From Pseudoalteromonas sp. MMG010 (lineage in GTDB: Bacteria; Pseudomonadota; Gammaproteobacteria; Enterobacterales; Alteromonadaceae), in the NCBI RefSeq assembly GCF_018100905.1, contig NZ_JAGJEG010000006.1, positions 62,001-126,000 on the forward strand: a stretch of 64,000 nt of DNA. The letters are read 5' to 3'. Positions 45,464 through 52,898 of this stretch are shown here, piece after piece. Every line of letters starts with the position of its first letter. Positions within the stretch are counted from its first letter, which is position 1. The translations under genes and the position numbers were made by a program. Below the pieces are notes generated by a model. The model saw only the letters and a list, made by a program, of their open reading frames with translations. It made no database searches and was not told the origin of the DNA.

Positions 45464-45491
45464 ATATGGGGTGAGCTGTTAGAACTTCAAG
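45464..45491 (-). promoter_or_regulatory. Sigma32 (RpoH) promoter for htpG
   Basis: Minus-strand CTTGAA, 14-bp spacer, CCCCATAT, an essentially perfect heat-shock promoter with the same spacing as the grpE one. Confidence 0.9.
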
Positions 45492-45519
45492 GGGAAAAAA
45501 TAAAAAAACCGTATTAGAA

Positions 45520-46200
45520 TTAAAAGTTACTCTCACAGTGTATTGTCATTGGCAGGTTTGTTGTTGGGTGTTTAAAACCTAAATAACTCGCATGCAGCTG
45601 TAAGCGCTCAGCTAATGCTTCACTGTGCTCATTTTTATATAAATCACACCCAAGTATTGGATGGTTTATAAACAGACTATGCACTCTCAATTGATGGGTG
45701 CGCCCTGTCGTCGGTGAAAACTCAACTTTGGTGCGTGTTGGGCTATTATACCGCTCTAGTACTTTATAATCTGTAGCAGCTGGTTTGCCTGTTAGCTCGC
45801 AAATTTTAACCCGTGGAAAAATATCCTTACCTTTTGCGATTGCCGCACAAATTTGCCCACTCTCCTTGCTTAGCTCCCCATCTAACATCGCAATATAACG
45901 CTTTTTAATCGTGCGTTGCTGAAATTGCTGATTTAGATGTTTGCTCGCCGCATCATTTAAGCTCACAATCATTATCCCGGAGGTACCAAAGTCGAGGCGA
46001 TGAACAAGTTTTGCATTTACAAATGCAGGGGTTCTATCGGCTTGCCCATTAACTAAACGGTAATGGACCGAATCCCAATTGAGCGGGTTTTTACCCGATA
46101 AACTAAGTAAACCACTGGGTTTATTAATCAGTAAAATATCATCATCCTGATATAGAATATCAAAAACCTGACGACATTTAGGGGCAATAAAATGATCCAT
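45520..46200 (-). CDS. rluA: RluA-family pseudouridine synthase
   Basis: The 226-aa protein has the catalytic motif KLVHRLDFGTSGIMIV with the essential Asp, the N-terminal ILYQDDDILLINKPSGLLS and the late TGRTHQLRVHSLFINHPILG. Length and motifs match E. coli RluA, which modifies 23S rRNA U746 and tRNA U32. Other RluA-family members are similar, so the symbol is probable rather than certain. It sits between recR and htpG, where E. coli has no such gene. Confidence 0.82.
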   Translation of the reverse strand: MDHFIAPKCRQVFDILYQDDDILLINKPSGLLSLSGKNPLNWDSVHYRLVNGQADRTPAFVNAKLVHRLDFGTSGIMIVSLNDAASKHLNQQFQQRTIKKRYIAMLDGELSKESGQICAAIAKGKDIFPRVKICELTGKPAATDYKVLERYNSPTRTKVEFSPTTGRTHQLRVHSLFINHPILGCDLYKNEHSEALAERLQLHASYLGFKHPTTNLPMTIHCESNF

Positions 46201-46273
46201 TTAGCTCTTTTTTAAATAATGTAAATTTAGCTTTATATGGCAAAGCAAATTTACATTTGCGCCATAAAATAAT

Positions 46274-46307
46274 AAAGCCTGTGAAGTACAATACTAAACA
46301 GGCTTTT
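46274..46307 (-). terminator. Probable terminator after recR
   Basis: Stem AAAGCCTGT / ACAGGCTTT with a 15-nt loop and a weak, interrupted T-run, 20 bp past the recR stop. Confidence 0.55.
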
Positions 46308-46326
46308 AATCACTCTTTCAAATAAC

Positions 46327-46935
46327 TTAATCTTGGTTTACAGATCGGCGGCCACTAAAGGCATGCATTAAGGTTGTGCCATCAACTAAATCTAGCTCTC
46401 CCCCCACCGGAATACCATGTGCAATACGCGAAGCGTTTACCTGATATTTATGACACAACTGAGCAATATAGTGCGCGGTTGTTTCACCTTCTACCGTGGG
46501 ATTGGTCGCTAAAATAACTTCGTTGATATTCCCTTGGCTAAGTTTTTTCTCAAAGATATCGAGTCCGATTTCTGTGGGTCCAATACCATCAATGGGCGAT
46601 AAATGCCCCATCAATACAAAATACAATCCTTGATATTGACCTGTTTGTTCAATGGCCAGTACATCTGTAGGCGATTCAACAACACACAATATTCCGCTGT
46701 CTTGGCGTTTTACACTTAAACAAATGTCACACTGTGGCTGCTCTGTAAAAGTGCGGCAAGTCTGACAATGGCCAATAGCAGTCATTGCTTTATTTAAAGC
46801 ATTACCCAGTGCTGCGCCACCTTTGCGGTCGCGTTCAAGTAAATGAAAAGCAATGCGCTGAGCCGATTTAGGTCCAATCCCGGGCTGACAGCGTAATGCT
46901 TCTATTAATTGATTTAAACTATCTGAAAGTTGCAT
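46327..46935 (-). CDS. recR: Recombination protein RecR
   Basis: RecR works with RecF and RecO to load RecA at gaps. The 202-aa protein has the helix-hairpin-helix [19 protein letters not shown], a four-cysteine zinc finger (CQTC, then CDIC) and a Toprim domain ([19 protein letters not shown]). It follows ybaB by 9 bp, as in E. coli. Confidence 0.97.
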   Translation of the reverse strand: MQLSDSLNQLIEALRCQPGIGPKSAQRIAFHLLERDRKGGAALGNALNKAMTAIGHCQTCRTFTEQPQCDICLSVKRQDSGILCVVESPTDVLAIEQTGQYQGLYFVLMGHLSPIDGIGPTEIGLDIFEKKLSQGNINEVILATNPTVEGETTAHYIAQLCHKYQVNASRIAHGIPVGGELDLVDGTTLMHAFSGRRSVNQD

Positions 46936-46944
46936 TTAAACAGC

Positions 46945-47271
46945 TTAAAACGGCATTTTCATACCTGGTGGTAATTGCATACCGCCAGTTACTTTACTCA
47001 TACGTTCTTGTGTTTCATCTGCTACACGGCGAACGGCATCGTTACATGCTGCAGCAAGTAAATCTTCAATCATATCTTTATCGTCTTCCATTAAGCTATC
47101 ATCTAGCTCAACACGGCGAACGTTGTGATTGCCAAGCATAGTTACTTTTACTAAACCAGCGCCGGCTTCACCTACAACTTCCATTGTTGCAATTTCGTCT
47201 TGGGCTTTTTGCATGCGCTCTTGCATTTGCTGCGCTTGCTTCATCATGTTACCCATTCCACCTTTAAACAT
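46945..47271 (-). CDS. ybaB: YbaB/EbfC nucleoid-associated protein
   Basis: A 108-aa DNA-binding protein of the YbaB/EbfC family. It shows [40 protein letters not shown] and the acidic [20 protein letters not shown]. The Met-rich C-terminus ([13 protein letters not shown]) is typical. It lies between dnaX and recR in the conserved cluster and probably shares their transcript. Confidence 0.96.
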   Translation of the reverse strand: MFKGGMGNMMKQAQQMQERMQKAQDEIATMEVVGEAGAGLVKVTMLGNHNVRRVELDDSLMEDDKDMIEDLLAAACNDAVRRVADETQERMSKVTGGMQLPPGMKMPF

Positions 47272-47334
47272 AATTGACTCTCTTTTATTTTTTAATACAT
47301 TAATTAGGGATTAAATATGGTCGATTGTAATAAA

Positions 47335-49662
47335 TTACAATGCCTGAATACTATTTTCATCAATTTCAGCATTAAATATTTGCTGAAATTGAATCACATT
47401 ATTATCTGCAGCAATCGCCTCAACAGCTTGTTGATGGCGTTGTGCATCTATTTTTTGTTGAATTAAAAACGGTGAATCGATGACACCTTTAGCAAACTCG
47501 ATATTTAACTCAACATTAAAATCATAAATACTTGATAACGCGTGATTTAATTTTTGTCTCAGTACCGCAGTATCTAAATGCTTTTGCGATTCATCAACTT
47601 GAATATGTAAATTATTATCTTGCTTGGTAAAAATTGAATGTAAGGCGAATTGACGTATACGCCCACCTAATCCCATGCGTTTTATTAAATAAGCCCACTC
47701 ATTTTGTTGATGAGCAAAGCGAATTTCACTGATAGGACTATGAAAATCATCAGGGATAGGGATCGAAACATCGTCACTTTCAATCTCAGCTTTTTTTTGC
47801 GGGTTTATTTGTTGTAATAATTCTGGTGCTAGATTTTCAGTAATCGTTTGATGCTTATTTTTAAAATCTATTTTTCTTGCAGGCTTTTTGGTTACATTAG
47901 CCTGAGCCCCAAATTCTTGGGGATTAGGCTTTTTTTCGTTAGTTTGCTCCTCATTGAGTCTCTCTTTATCTGTATTTTGAGATTGAGACTGAAGCGTTCT
48001 AACGGCTTTTTGTTCTGAATTTAAGGGGGCGCTTGACTGGCCCAAATACCCAGTACCCGATATATTTCGATCTTGTAGTATTCGCGCAATGGCACTTTGA
48101 GCATTCGCGTCTTGATCTGTAACACTGATATTTTTAGCAGTTTCTGCGCTTGCCTCTGATGGATTAAATCCCTGTTCTTGGGCACTGTTCATAACATCAT
48201 CAAATTGTGCTGCAATATCCTGCTCTAAGCGTTCATGAAGATTTTCATCGCTTTGATGAGATGGATTCTGATTTATACTTTCCTCTGCACGAGGTGAGTT
48301 ATCAATGACATTAGGCTGCGTATTGTTTTCTTCATTATTTGCAGGTGTTGTTAATACAGTATTTTCTGACACACTTAGTTTTGCTGCATCATTATCCACG
48401 CGCTGCTGAATATCATTCGCTGTCGTATCTACTGTATTATCAACAATAGGCATTGATGAATCATCAGGTTGTATATTTTGTTTATTTTTATTAATTATTT
48501 CACGCAGTGTATTAGTGCGCTCTGATGGAAGAGTTTGATGCGTTGTTGTTTCGTTTGATGGACGCTGATGATGTTGCGACATGGGCTCAAAAGCCAACAA
48601 CCTAAGTAATATCATCTCAAAACCTAACTTAGGTTCTGGTGCCCATTGTAAGTCTTTCTTACCATTTAATAAAAGTTGGTAATATACTTGAATTTGCTGT
48701 GGTTCAACTTGCTGCGCTATCGCTTGCACATATTGTGCATTTATTTCATCTAATGCTGCAGCTTCTGGAACTAATTGTGTAAGTTGAATTAAGTGAGTTA
48801 AAGCAATTAAATCATCAAGTAATGTGTAATATTGAGGGTTTTTACTGGCAACCTGATTAATTTCAGTCATCAAGGCATTAGCATCTTGTGCTAATACTGC
48901 AGCAAACAAACTCTGGCTATAATGAGTATCCATTAAACCAAGCATGCTTTGTACCGCCTGATTATTAATATCGCCACCGGTTTGTGCAATTGCTTGATCT
49001 GTTAAACTTAATGCATCGCGCATACTGCCATCGGCGGCTTTAGCTATTTTATTTAGCGATTCATCGTCATAATTTAGTTGCTCTTGCTTTAGTACATGTT
49101 GCAATTGCGTTTTAATTTCTAACTGCGATAACGCATTTAAGTTAAACTGTAAACATCTTGATAAGATCGTCACAGGTAATTTTTGCGGATCTGTCGTCGC
49201 AAGTAAAAATTTTACATGCTCTGGTGGCTCTTCAAGTGTTTTTAATAATGCATTAAAGCTATGCTTAGAAAGCATATGTACTTCATCGATAAGGTACACT
49301 TTATAACGCCCACGGGTGGGTGCATATTGGACGTTATCAAGTATTTCGCGGGTATCTTCAACTTTAGTGCGAGAGGCGGCATCGATTTCAAGTAAATCAA
49401 TATAACGACCTGCTTCAATATCGCGACAACTACTACATTGACCACACGGGTTTGCAGATATGCCTTCATCACAGTTTAAGCTTTTGGCAAAAATACGCGC
49501 GATGGTGGTTTTACCCACCCCGCGGGTTCCAGTGAATAAATAAGCGTGATGCAATCTATTTTGTGTTAATGCATTTACTAATGCCTGTTTAACATGAGAC
49601 TGCCCAACCAATTGATGGAAGGTTTGTGGACGCCATTTTCTCGCTAGAACCTGATAACTCAT
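47335..49662 (-). CDS. dnaX: DNA polymerase III tau/gamma subunits
   Basis: Clamp-loader ATPase; the full-length product is tau and a frameshifted one would be gamma. The 775-aa sequence has Walker A GTRGVGKTT (residues 45-53), zinc cysteines (NCDEG, CGQCSSC), Walker B LIDEVHML and sensor LSRC. A long, low-complexity Asn/Gln/Ser-rich linker spans about residues 370-600. The C-terminal polymerase-binding domain covers about 625-775. It is 132 aa longer than E. coli DnaX, mostly in the linker. A programmed frameshift site lies at codons 576-578. Apt is 3 bp upstream. Confidence 0.97.
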   Translation of the reverse strand: MSYQVLARKWRPQTFHQLVGQSHVKQALVNALTQNRLHHAYLFTGTRGVGKTTIARIFAKSLNCDEGISANPCGQCSSCRDIEAGRYIDLLEIDAASRTKVEDTREILDNVQYAPTRGRYKVYLIDEVHMLSKHSFNALLKTLEEPPEHVKFLLATTDPQKLPVTILSRCLQFNLNALSQLEIKTQLQHVLKQEQLNYDDESLNKIAKAADGSMRDALSLTDQAIAQTGGDINNQAVQSMLGLMDTHYSQSLFAAVLAQDANALMTEINQVASKNPQYYTLLDDLIALTHLIQLTQLVPEAAALDEINAQYVQAIAQQVEPQQIQVYYQLLLNGKKDLQWAPEPKLGFEMILLRLLAFEPMSQHHQRPSNETTTHQTLPSERTNTLREIINKNKQNIQPDDSSMPIVDNTVDTTANDIQQRVDNDAAKLSVSENTVLTTPANNEENNTQPNVIDNSPRAEESINQNPSHQSDENLHERLEQDIAAQFDDVMNSAQEQGFNPSEASAETAKNISVTDQDANAQSAIARILQDRNISGTGYLGQSSAPLNSEQKAVRTLQSQSQNTDKERLNEEQTNEKKPNPQEFGAQANVTKKPARKIDFKNKHQTITENLAPELLQQINPQKKAEIESDDVSIPIPDDFHSPISEIRFAHQQNEWAYLIKRMGLGGRIRQFALHSIFTKQDNNLHIQVDESQKHLDTAVLRQKLNHALSSIYDFNVELNIEFAKGVIDSPFLIQQKIDAQRHQQAVEAIAADNNVIQFQQIFNAEIDENSIQAL
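47907..47951 (-). promoter_or_regulatory. Programmed -1 ribosomal frameshift signal in dnaX
   Basis: On the minus strand, in order: SD-like AGGAG (47951-47947), an 11-nt spacer, the slippery heptamer A AAA AAG in the zero frame (47935-47929), a 6-nt spacer, and a hairpin CCCCAA-GAAT-TTGGGG (47922-47907). After a -1 shift the next codons are GCC TAA, giving a 579-aa gamma-like product. Every element matches the known E. coli dnaX cassette. Confidence 0.85.
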
Positions 49663-49665
49663 CGA

Positions 49666-50211
49666 TTACTCGCCTTCAAATTCAACCAATTTAAGGATAT
49701 TAATACCCATTTTTGCAATACGCTGCTCACCGCCAAGCTCTGGTAATGACACAACAAAGGCTGCATCAGTCGCTTCACCACCAAGTTTAGCCACTAATTT
49801 CGCTGTTGCTTCTATTGTGCCACCGGTCGCTAATAAGTCATCGACTAAAAGTACTTTATCACCGGGTTCAATAGCATCAACATGAAGTTCTAAAGTATCT
49901 TCACCATACTCTAGCAAATAATCTTGACGAATCACTTCACGAGGTAATTTACCTGGCTTACGTACTGGGATAAATGGAATACCTAAGGCATAAGACAACG
50001 GTGCGCCAAAAATAAAGCCTCGAGATTCAGTCCCAATAATTTTAGTAAACCCTTGATCTTTATATGCGTTGATAAAGGCATCTATTGTTGCTTTAAACGC
50101 TTCAGGGTTAGCCATAAGTGTGGTTACATCGCGAAACATAATGCCCGCTTTAGGGTAATCAGCAATTGTTGCAATGCTGTTTTTAATAATTGCTGGTGTT
50201 TGTTGAGTCAT
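49666..50211 (-). CDS. apt: Adenine phosphoribosyltransferase
   Basis: Apt salvages adenine to AMP using PRPP. The 181-aa protein has the PRPP-binding motif [20 protein letters not shown], the flexible-loop region [19 protein letters not shown] and an N-terminal [19 protein letters not shown]. It heads the apt-dnaX-ybaB-recR cluster, as in E. coli. Confidence 0.97.
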   Translation of the reverse strand: MTQQTPAIIKNSIATIADYPKAGIMFRDVTTLMANPEAFKATIDAFINAYKDQGFTKIIGTESRGFIFGAPLSYALGIPFIPVRKPGKLPREVIRQDYLLEYGEDTLELHVDAIEPGDKVLLVDDLLATGGTIEATAKLVAKLGGEATDAAFVVSLPELGGEQRIAKMGINILKLVEFEGE

Positions 50212-50343
50212 AATTTTAACTGCTCAATTGAGTTTATTTCAAAGCAGGTGATTATAACCTTATCTAGGGGGGGATTGCGAGTTTGATATGGAGGAGTAAT
50301 TAAATTAAGGCTGAAGTATACAACAGCCTTAATTTAAAAGCGG

Positions 50344-50466
50344 TTAAGTTAAGCTAGTGATCCAGCCTAAAATAGCATTTAAACAGCCAATACCAGCAAA
50401 AATTGCTAAAAAAGCAAGGAAGTAAACCGCATTAAACGGATCTTTAAAGTCTTTATCATCTGACAT
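50344..50466 (-). CDS. Small single-helix membrane protein (40 aa) at the end of the hvf-like operon
   Basis: The ATG at 50466 (AAGG 10 nt upstream) opens a 40-aa protein: a charged start (MSDDKDFKDPFNAVY) and one hydrophobic helix (FLAFLAIFAGIGCLNAILGW). The longer frame from 50532 has no ribosome-binding site. It lies 74 bp after hvfC on the same strand. I do not know its function; it could be a membrane partner of the operon or an unrelated small gene. Confidence 0.6.
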   Translation of the reverse strand: MSDDKDFKDPFNAVYFLAFLAIFAGIGCLNAILGWITSLT

Positions 50467-50540
50467 TGAGAATAACCTTATATTAAGCACAACAAATTTA
50501 GGGTGCCATAATAGACGATGTAAAAAAATCAATAAAGCGT

Positions 50541-51293
50541 TTAATTTTGATTTTTTGTGACTATTATCCCTCGCTCACACATCGCTGATAAAGTGCTTAA
50601 TGCGCCCTGTTCTATTTGTTCTAAGCTAAATTGAGGTGCTTGTTTTAATACTAAATTACACACTTCATCAAACAAGACACCTGCTTGGTTATCGATTATT
50701 GATAGTAAAAGCGCTGTCATTGCATTAGTCGCTAAAAACTGTACATCATCATTTTCATCACGGTAAACAACAAAGTAATGCGGTGTTGGTGAGGCTTCTT
50801 GTGGACAAAAATCAACACTAATTGTTTGCACTGGAAATTGATAGCTTAGATTACGTGCAATTGAGGATAAAAATAATGGAGTTGATGTTAATTCATTACT
50901 CGAAAGTGACATTTCTTTTATATCTGATTTTGCAATAGCAACATCGAGTTCAATCCATTCATAATGCGCTAGTTCTAACATAAAAGCGGGATCATAACTT
51001 TGGGTTTGGTAATTGCTAGACAGGTAATTTATAAACTCCCCTGCAATGTCTAAAAAATAGGGGGAACTGCAGTCATGCTCACTAAAAAACATTCTTATTA
51101 GAGCCAGCCATTGTTGTTCAGTATAAAGCGTTTTAAGGACAGGAAACCCTGATGATATAAACCCATTAATATTATTAAAAAATAGATCACGATAAACAGC
51201 CATTCGCCTATCTTGAATATCATCAGGTTTTTTATTTAACTCAGGTTGGCGGATATGCGCCATAAATTCGTTTTGTACATCGATAAAGTTCAC
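50541..51293 (-). CDS. hvfC: DUF2063/HvfC-like RiPP partner protein
   Basis: The 250-aa protein has the DUF2063 N-terminus: QNEFMAHIRQPE, then DRRMAVYRDLFFNNINGFIS and SGFPVLKTLY. A C-terminal domain follows. In MNIO systems this partner binds the precursor leader and forms a complex with the DUF692 enzyme. The start is GTG at 51293 with AGGGG upstream. It is 19 bp after hvfB and probably cotranslated. The symbol is given by analogy with Haemophilus hvfC. Confidence 0.82.
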   Translation of the reverse strand: MNFIDVQNEFMAHIRQPELNKKPDDIQDRRMAVYRDLFFNNINGFISSGFPVLKTLYTEQQWLALIRMFFSEHDCSSPYFLDIAGEFINYLSSNYQTQSYDPAFMLELAHYEWIELDVAIAKSDIKEMSLSSNELTSTPLFLSSIARNLSYQFPVQTISVDFCPQEASPTPHYFVVYRDENDDVQFLATNAMTALLLSIIDNQAGVLFDEVCNLVLKQAPQFSLEQIEQGALSTLSAMCERGIIVTKNQN

Positions 51294-51312
51294 TGTAAGC
51301 CCCTGAGAATAT

Positions 51313-52167
51313 TTATGCTAAATTTTGAGCGAGATCAGATGATTGATATTTAAGTTGTAACTGTTTTATTCTTTCCAGCTCCTGGGTAAGAACATGAATA
51401 CTTGGAATATTAAAGTCTCGCTCTAATAGTGTAGGGAAAACACCATGAACACGATAAGCTGTATCTAGTAACTGCCAAACAGGCTCAATCACATCTGCGC
51501 CATGAGTATCTATAATTAAATCGTCAGCCTCATTATAGTGCCCTGCAATGTGGCCATAAGCGATACGCTTAGTCGGTAAAGCCGTTAAAAACTCATTGGC
51601 ATCATAACCATGGTTTATTGAGTTTACATAAATATTGTTTACATCTAACAGTAATTTGCAATCAGCTTGTTCAAGTATACGAGTCGTAAATTCAATTTCA
51701 CTTAACTGCTGACCTGGTGCGCCATAATAAGATACATTTTCAATGGCAATCTGACACTCAAGAATGTCTTGTACTTGTTTAATTCGCCCAACAACATGTT
51801 CAACTGCATCGTCGGTGAACGGAATTGGCATTAAATCATACATATGACCTTTACCAGAGCAATAACTTAAATGTTCGCTAAATAATTTAATATTATGTTC
51901 TGTAAAGAATGCTTTTAATGATTTTACAAATGCAATATCTAACGGCTCTGCAGAGCCAATGGATAAAGATAAACCATGACAAATAAAATTATTAGCATCG
52001 GTTAACGTTTTAAATTGTTTGGCATAACGACCACCTAAATTTAACCAGTTTTCAGGCGCGACTTCCATAAACTCAATGTGTGTTGGTACATCGACAATTA
52101 GCTCATCGAGCATTTCTCTTCTGAGGCCTAAACCGACCATACCAAATTGATCATCATTTGTTTGCAT
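51313..52167 (-). CDS. hvfB: DUF692/MNIO multinuclear iron enzyme, HvfB-like
   Basis: MNIO enzymes use two or three non-heme irons to modify cysteines of a peptide. The 284-aa TIM-barrel sequence shows the family's metal ligands in order: Glu in EVAPENW, His in CHGLSLSIGS, FSEHLSYC, AIENVSYY, LLLDVNNIYVNSINH, YGHIAGH, IDTHGADV and LLERDFN. AAGGG precedes the ATG. In Haemophilus, HvfB with HvfC acts on Cys of EGKCG motifs; the upstream gene here encodes exactly such motifs. Confidence 0.9.
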   Translation of the reverse strand: MQTNDDQFGMVGLGLRREMLDELIVDVPTHIEFMEVAPENWLNLGGRYAKQFKTLTDANNFICHGLSLSIGSAEPLDIAFVKSLKAFFTEHNIKLFSEHLSYCSGKGHMYDLMPIPFTDDAVEHVVGRIKQVQDILECQIAIENVSYYGAPGQQLSEIEFTTRILEQADCKLLLDVNNIYVNSINHGYDANEFLTALPTKRIAYGHIAGHYNEADDLIIDTHGADVIEPVWQLLDTAYRVHGVFPTLLERDFNIPSIHVLTQELERIKQLQLKYQSSDLAQNLA

Positions 52168-52183
52168 TTTTAACCCTTAAGAG

Positions 52184-52205
52184 AAAAAAGGGCCTTTCGG
52201 CCCTT
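52184..52205 (-). terminator. Terminator between the precursor and enzyme genes
   Basis: Minus-strand stem AAGGGCC / GGCCCTT closed by a GAAA tetraloop and followed by a T-run, in the 69-bp gap between hvfA and hvfB. It should let most transcripts end after the precursor gene, giving excess precursor over enzyme. Confidence 0.8.
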
Positions 52206-52236
52206 AAACTACATTGAAATATACTAATTCAGTACT

Positions 52237-52668
52237 CTAGTGGCTACCACACTTACCTTCACCACATTTGCCTTCAGCTTTAGACTTTTCGCCTTTTTTA
52301 GCATCGCCGCCACATTTTCCTTCACCGCATTTGCCTTCAGCTTTAGATTTCTCGCCTTCTTTTGCATCGCCGCCACATTTGCCTTCACCGCACTTGCCTT
52401 CAGCTTTAGACTTTTCGCCTTTCTTAGCATCGCCGCCACATTTGCCTTCACCACACTTGCCTTCAGCTTTAGATTTTTCGCCTTTTTTTGCATCGCCGCC
52501 ACATTTACCTTCGCCACACTTACCTTCAGCAGCATCAAGTTGATAACCTGTTACCATCTCTTGAAAAGCAAAAGGATTAGCTTGTACATCAGCAGACGCA
52601 AAGCTAGCAGAACCAACAACAACAGCACCTAAAGTTAACGCAATTGAATTTTTCTTTACTGTATTCAT
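52237..52668 (-). CDS. hvfA: HvfA-like RiPP precursor with ten EGKCG motifs
   Basis: The 143-aa protein has a Sec signal (KNSIALTLGAVVVGSASFAS, likely cut after ASA at residue 26) and a short leader (DVQANPFAFQEMVTGYQLDA). The core has five EGKCGEGKCG doublets, four followed by a Lys/Glu-rich spacer (GDAKKGEKSKA; one copy has E for K) and the last ending SH. All ten Cys lie in EGKCG. Such motifs in H. influenzae HvfA become copper-binding groups. The ATG at 52668 (after AGAGAG) gives a proper signal peptide. The opposite-strand frames here are shadows of the repeats. Confidence 0.9.
   Translation of the reverse strand: MNTVKKNSIALTLGAVVVGSASFASADVQANPFAFQEMVTGYQLDAAEGKCGEGKCGGDAKKGEKSKAEGKCGEGKCGGDAKKGEKSKAEGKCGEGKCGGDAKEGEKSKAEGKCGEGKCGGDAKKGEKSKAEGKCGEGKCGSH
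52240..52527 (-). repeat. Tandem 63-bp coding repeats in hvfA
   Basis: Four units of 63 bp (52465-52527, 52402-52464, 52339-52401, 52276-52338) and a 36-bp partial unit (52240-52275) encode the EGKCG doublets plus spacer. Copies are nearly identical at the DNA level, pointing to recent expansion or gene-conversion-type homogenisation. It is not a CRISPR: the unit is translated and has no variable spacers. Confidence 0.92.
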
Positions 52669-52690
52669 AATATAGACTCTCTTAAACAGG

Positions 52691-52744
52691 TTATGTAAAT
52701 AGTTCATTATATAAATGTTATGTTATTTACATAATGTGCTTATA
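52691..52744 (-). promoter_or_regulatory. Probable hvfA promoter and operator
   Basis: A minus-strand TATAAT (52706-52711) lies about 40 bp before the hvfA ATG. It is bracketed by an 11-bp perfect inverted repeat, TTATGTAAATA (52691-52701) and TATTTACATAA (52734-52744), 43 bp apart or about four helical turns. A further TTATGT (52728-52733) pairs with the distal arm. It could bind a dimeric regulator. No CueR-type copper box is seen. Confidence 0.5.
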
Positions 52745-52898
52745 TTAAAGTAGACCTGATCAATAAATAAAACTTTCAAAAAAAGAAATATTTTTTATTT
52801 TTTTATAATTTAATAGTCAATAGATTAGAAATTTAGCAATTTATAAATCCTAAAAATAAGGTAAACTATGCCCCTTTTTTATAAAAACAGCTGTTCAT

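Noticed and set aside
52240..52527. Regular direct repeats resembling a CRISPR array
   Set aside because: Units are contiguous and translated in frame with no unique spacers, and no cas genes are nearby.
52240..52632. Long open frames on the plus strand across the hvfA repeats
   Set aside because: They are antisense shadows of the repeated coding sequence; they lack ribosome-binding sites and read as low-complexity Phe/Ala/Pro strings.
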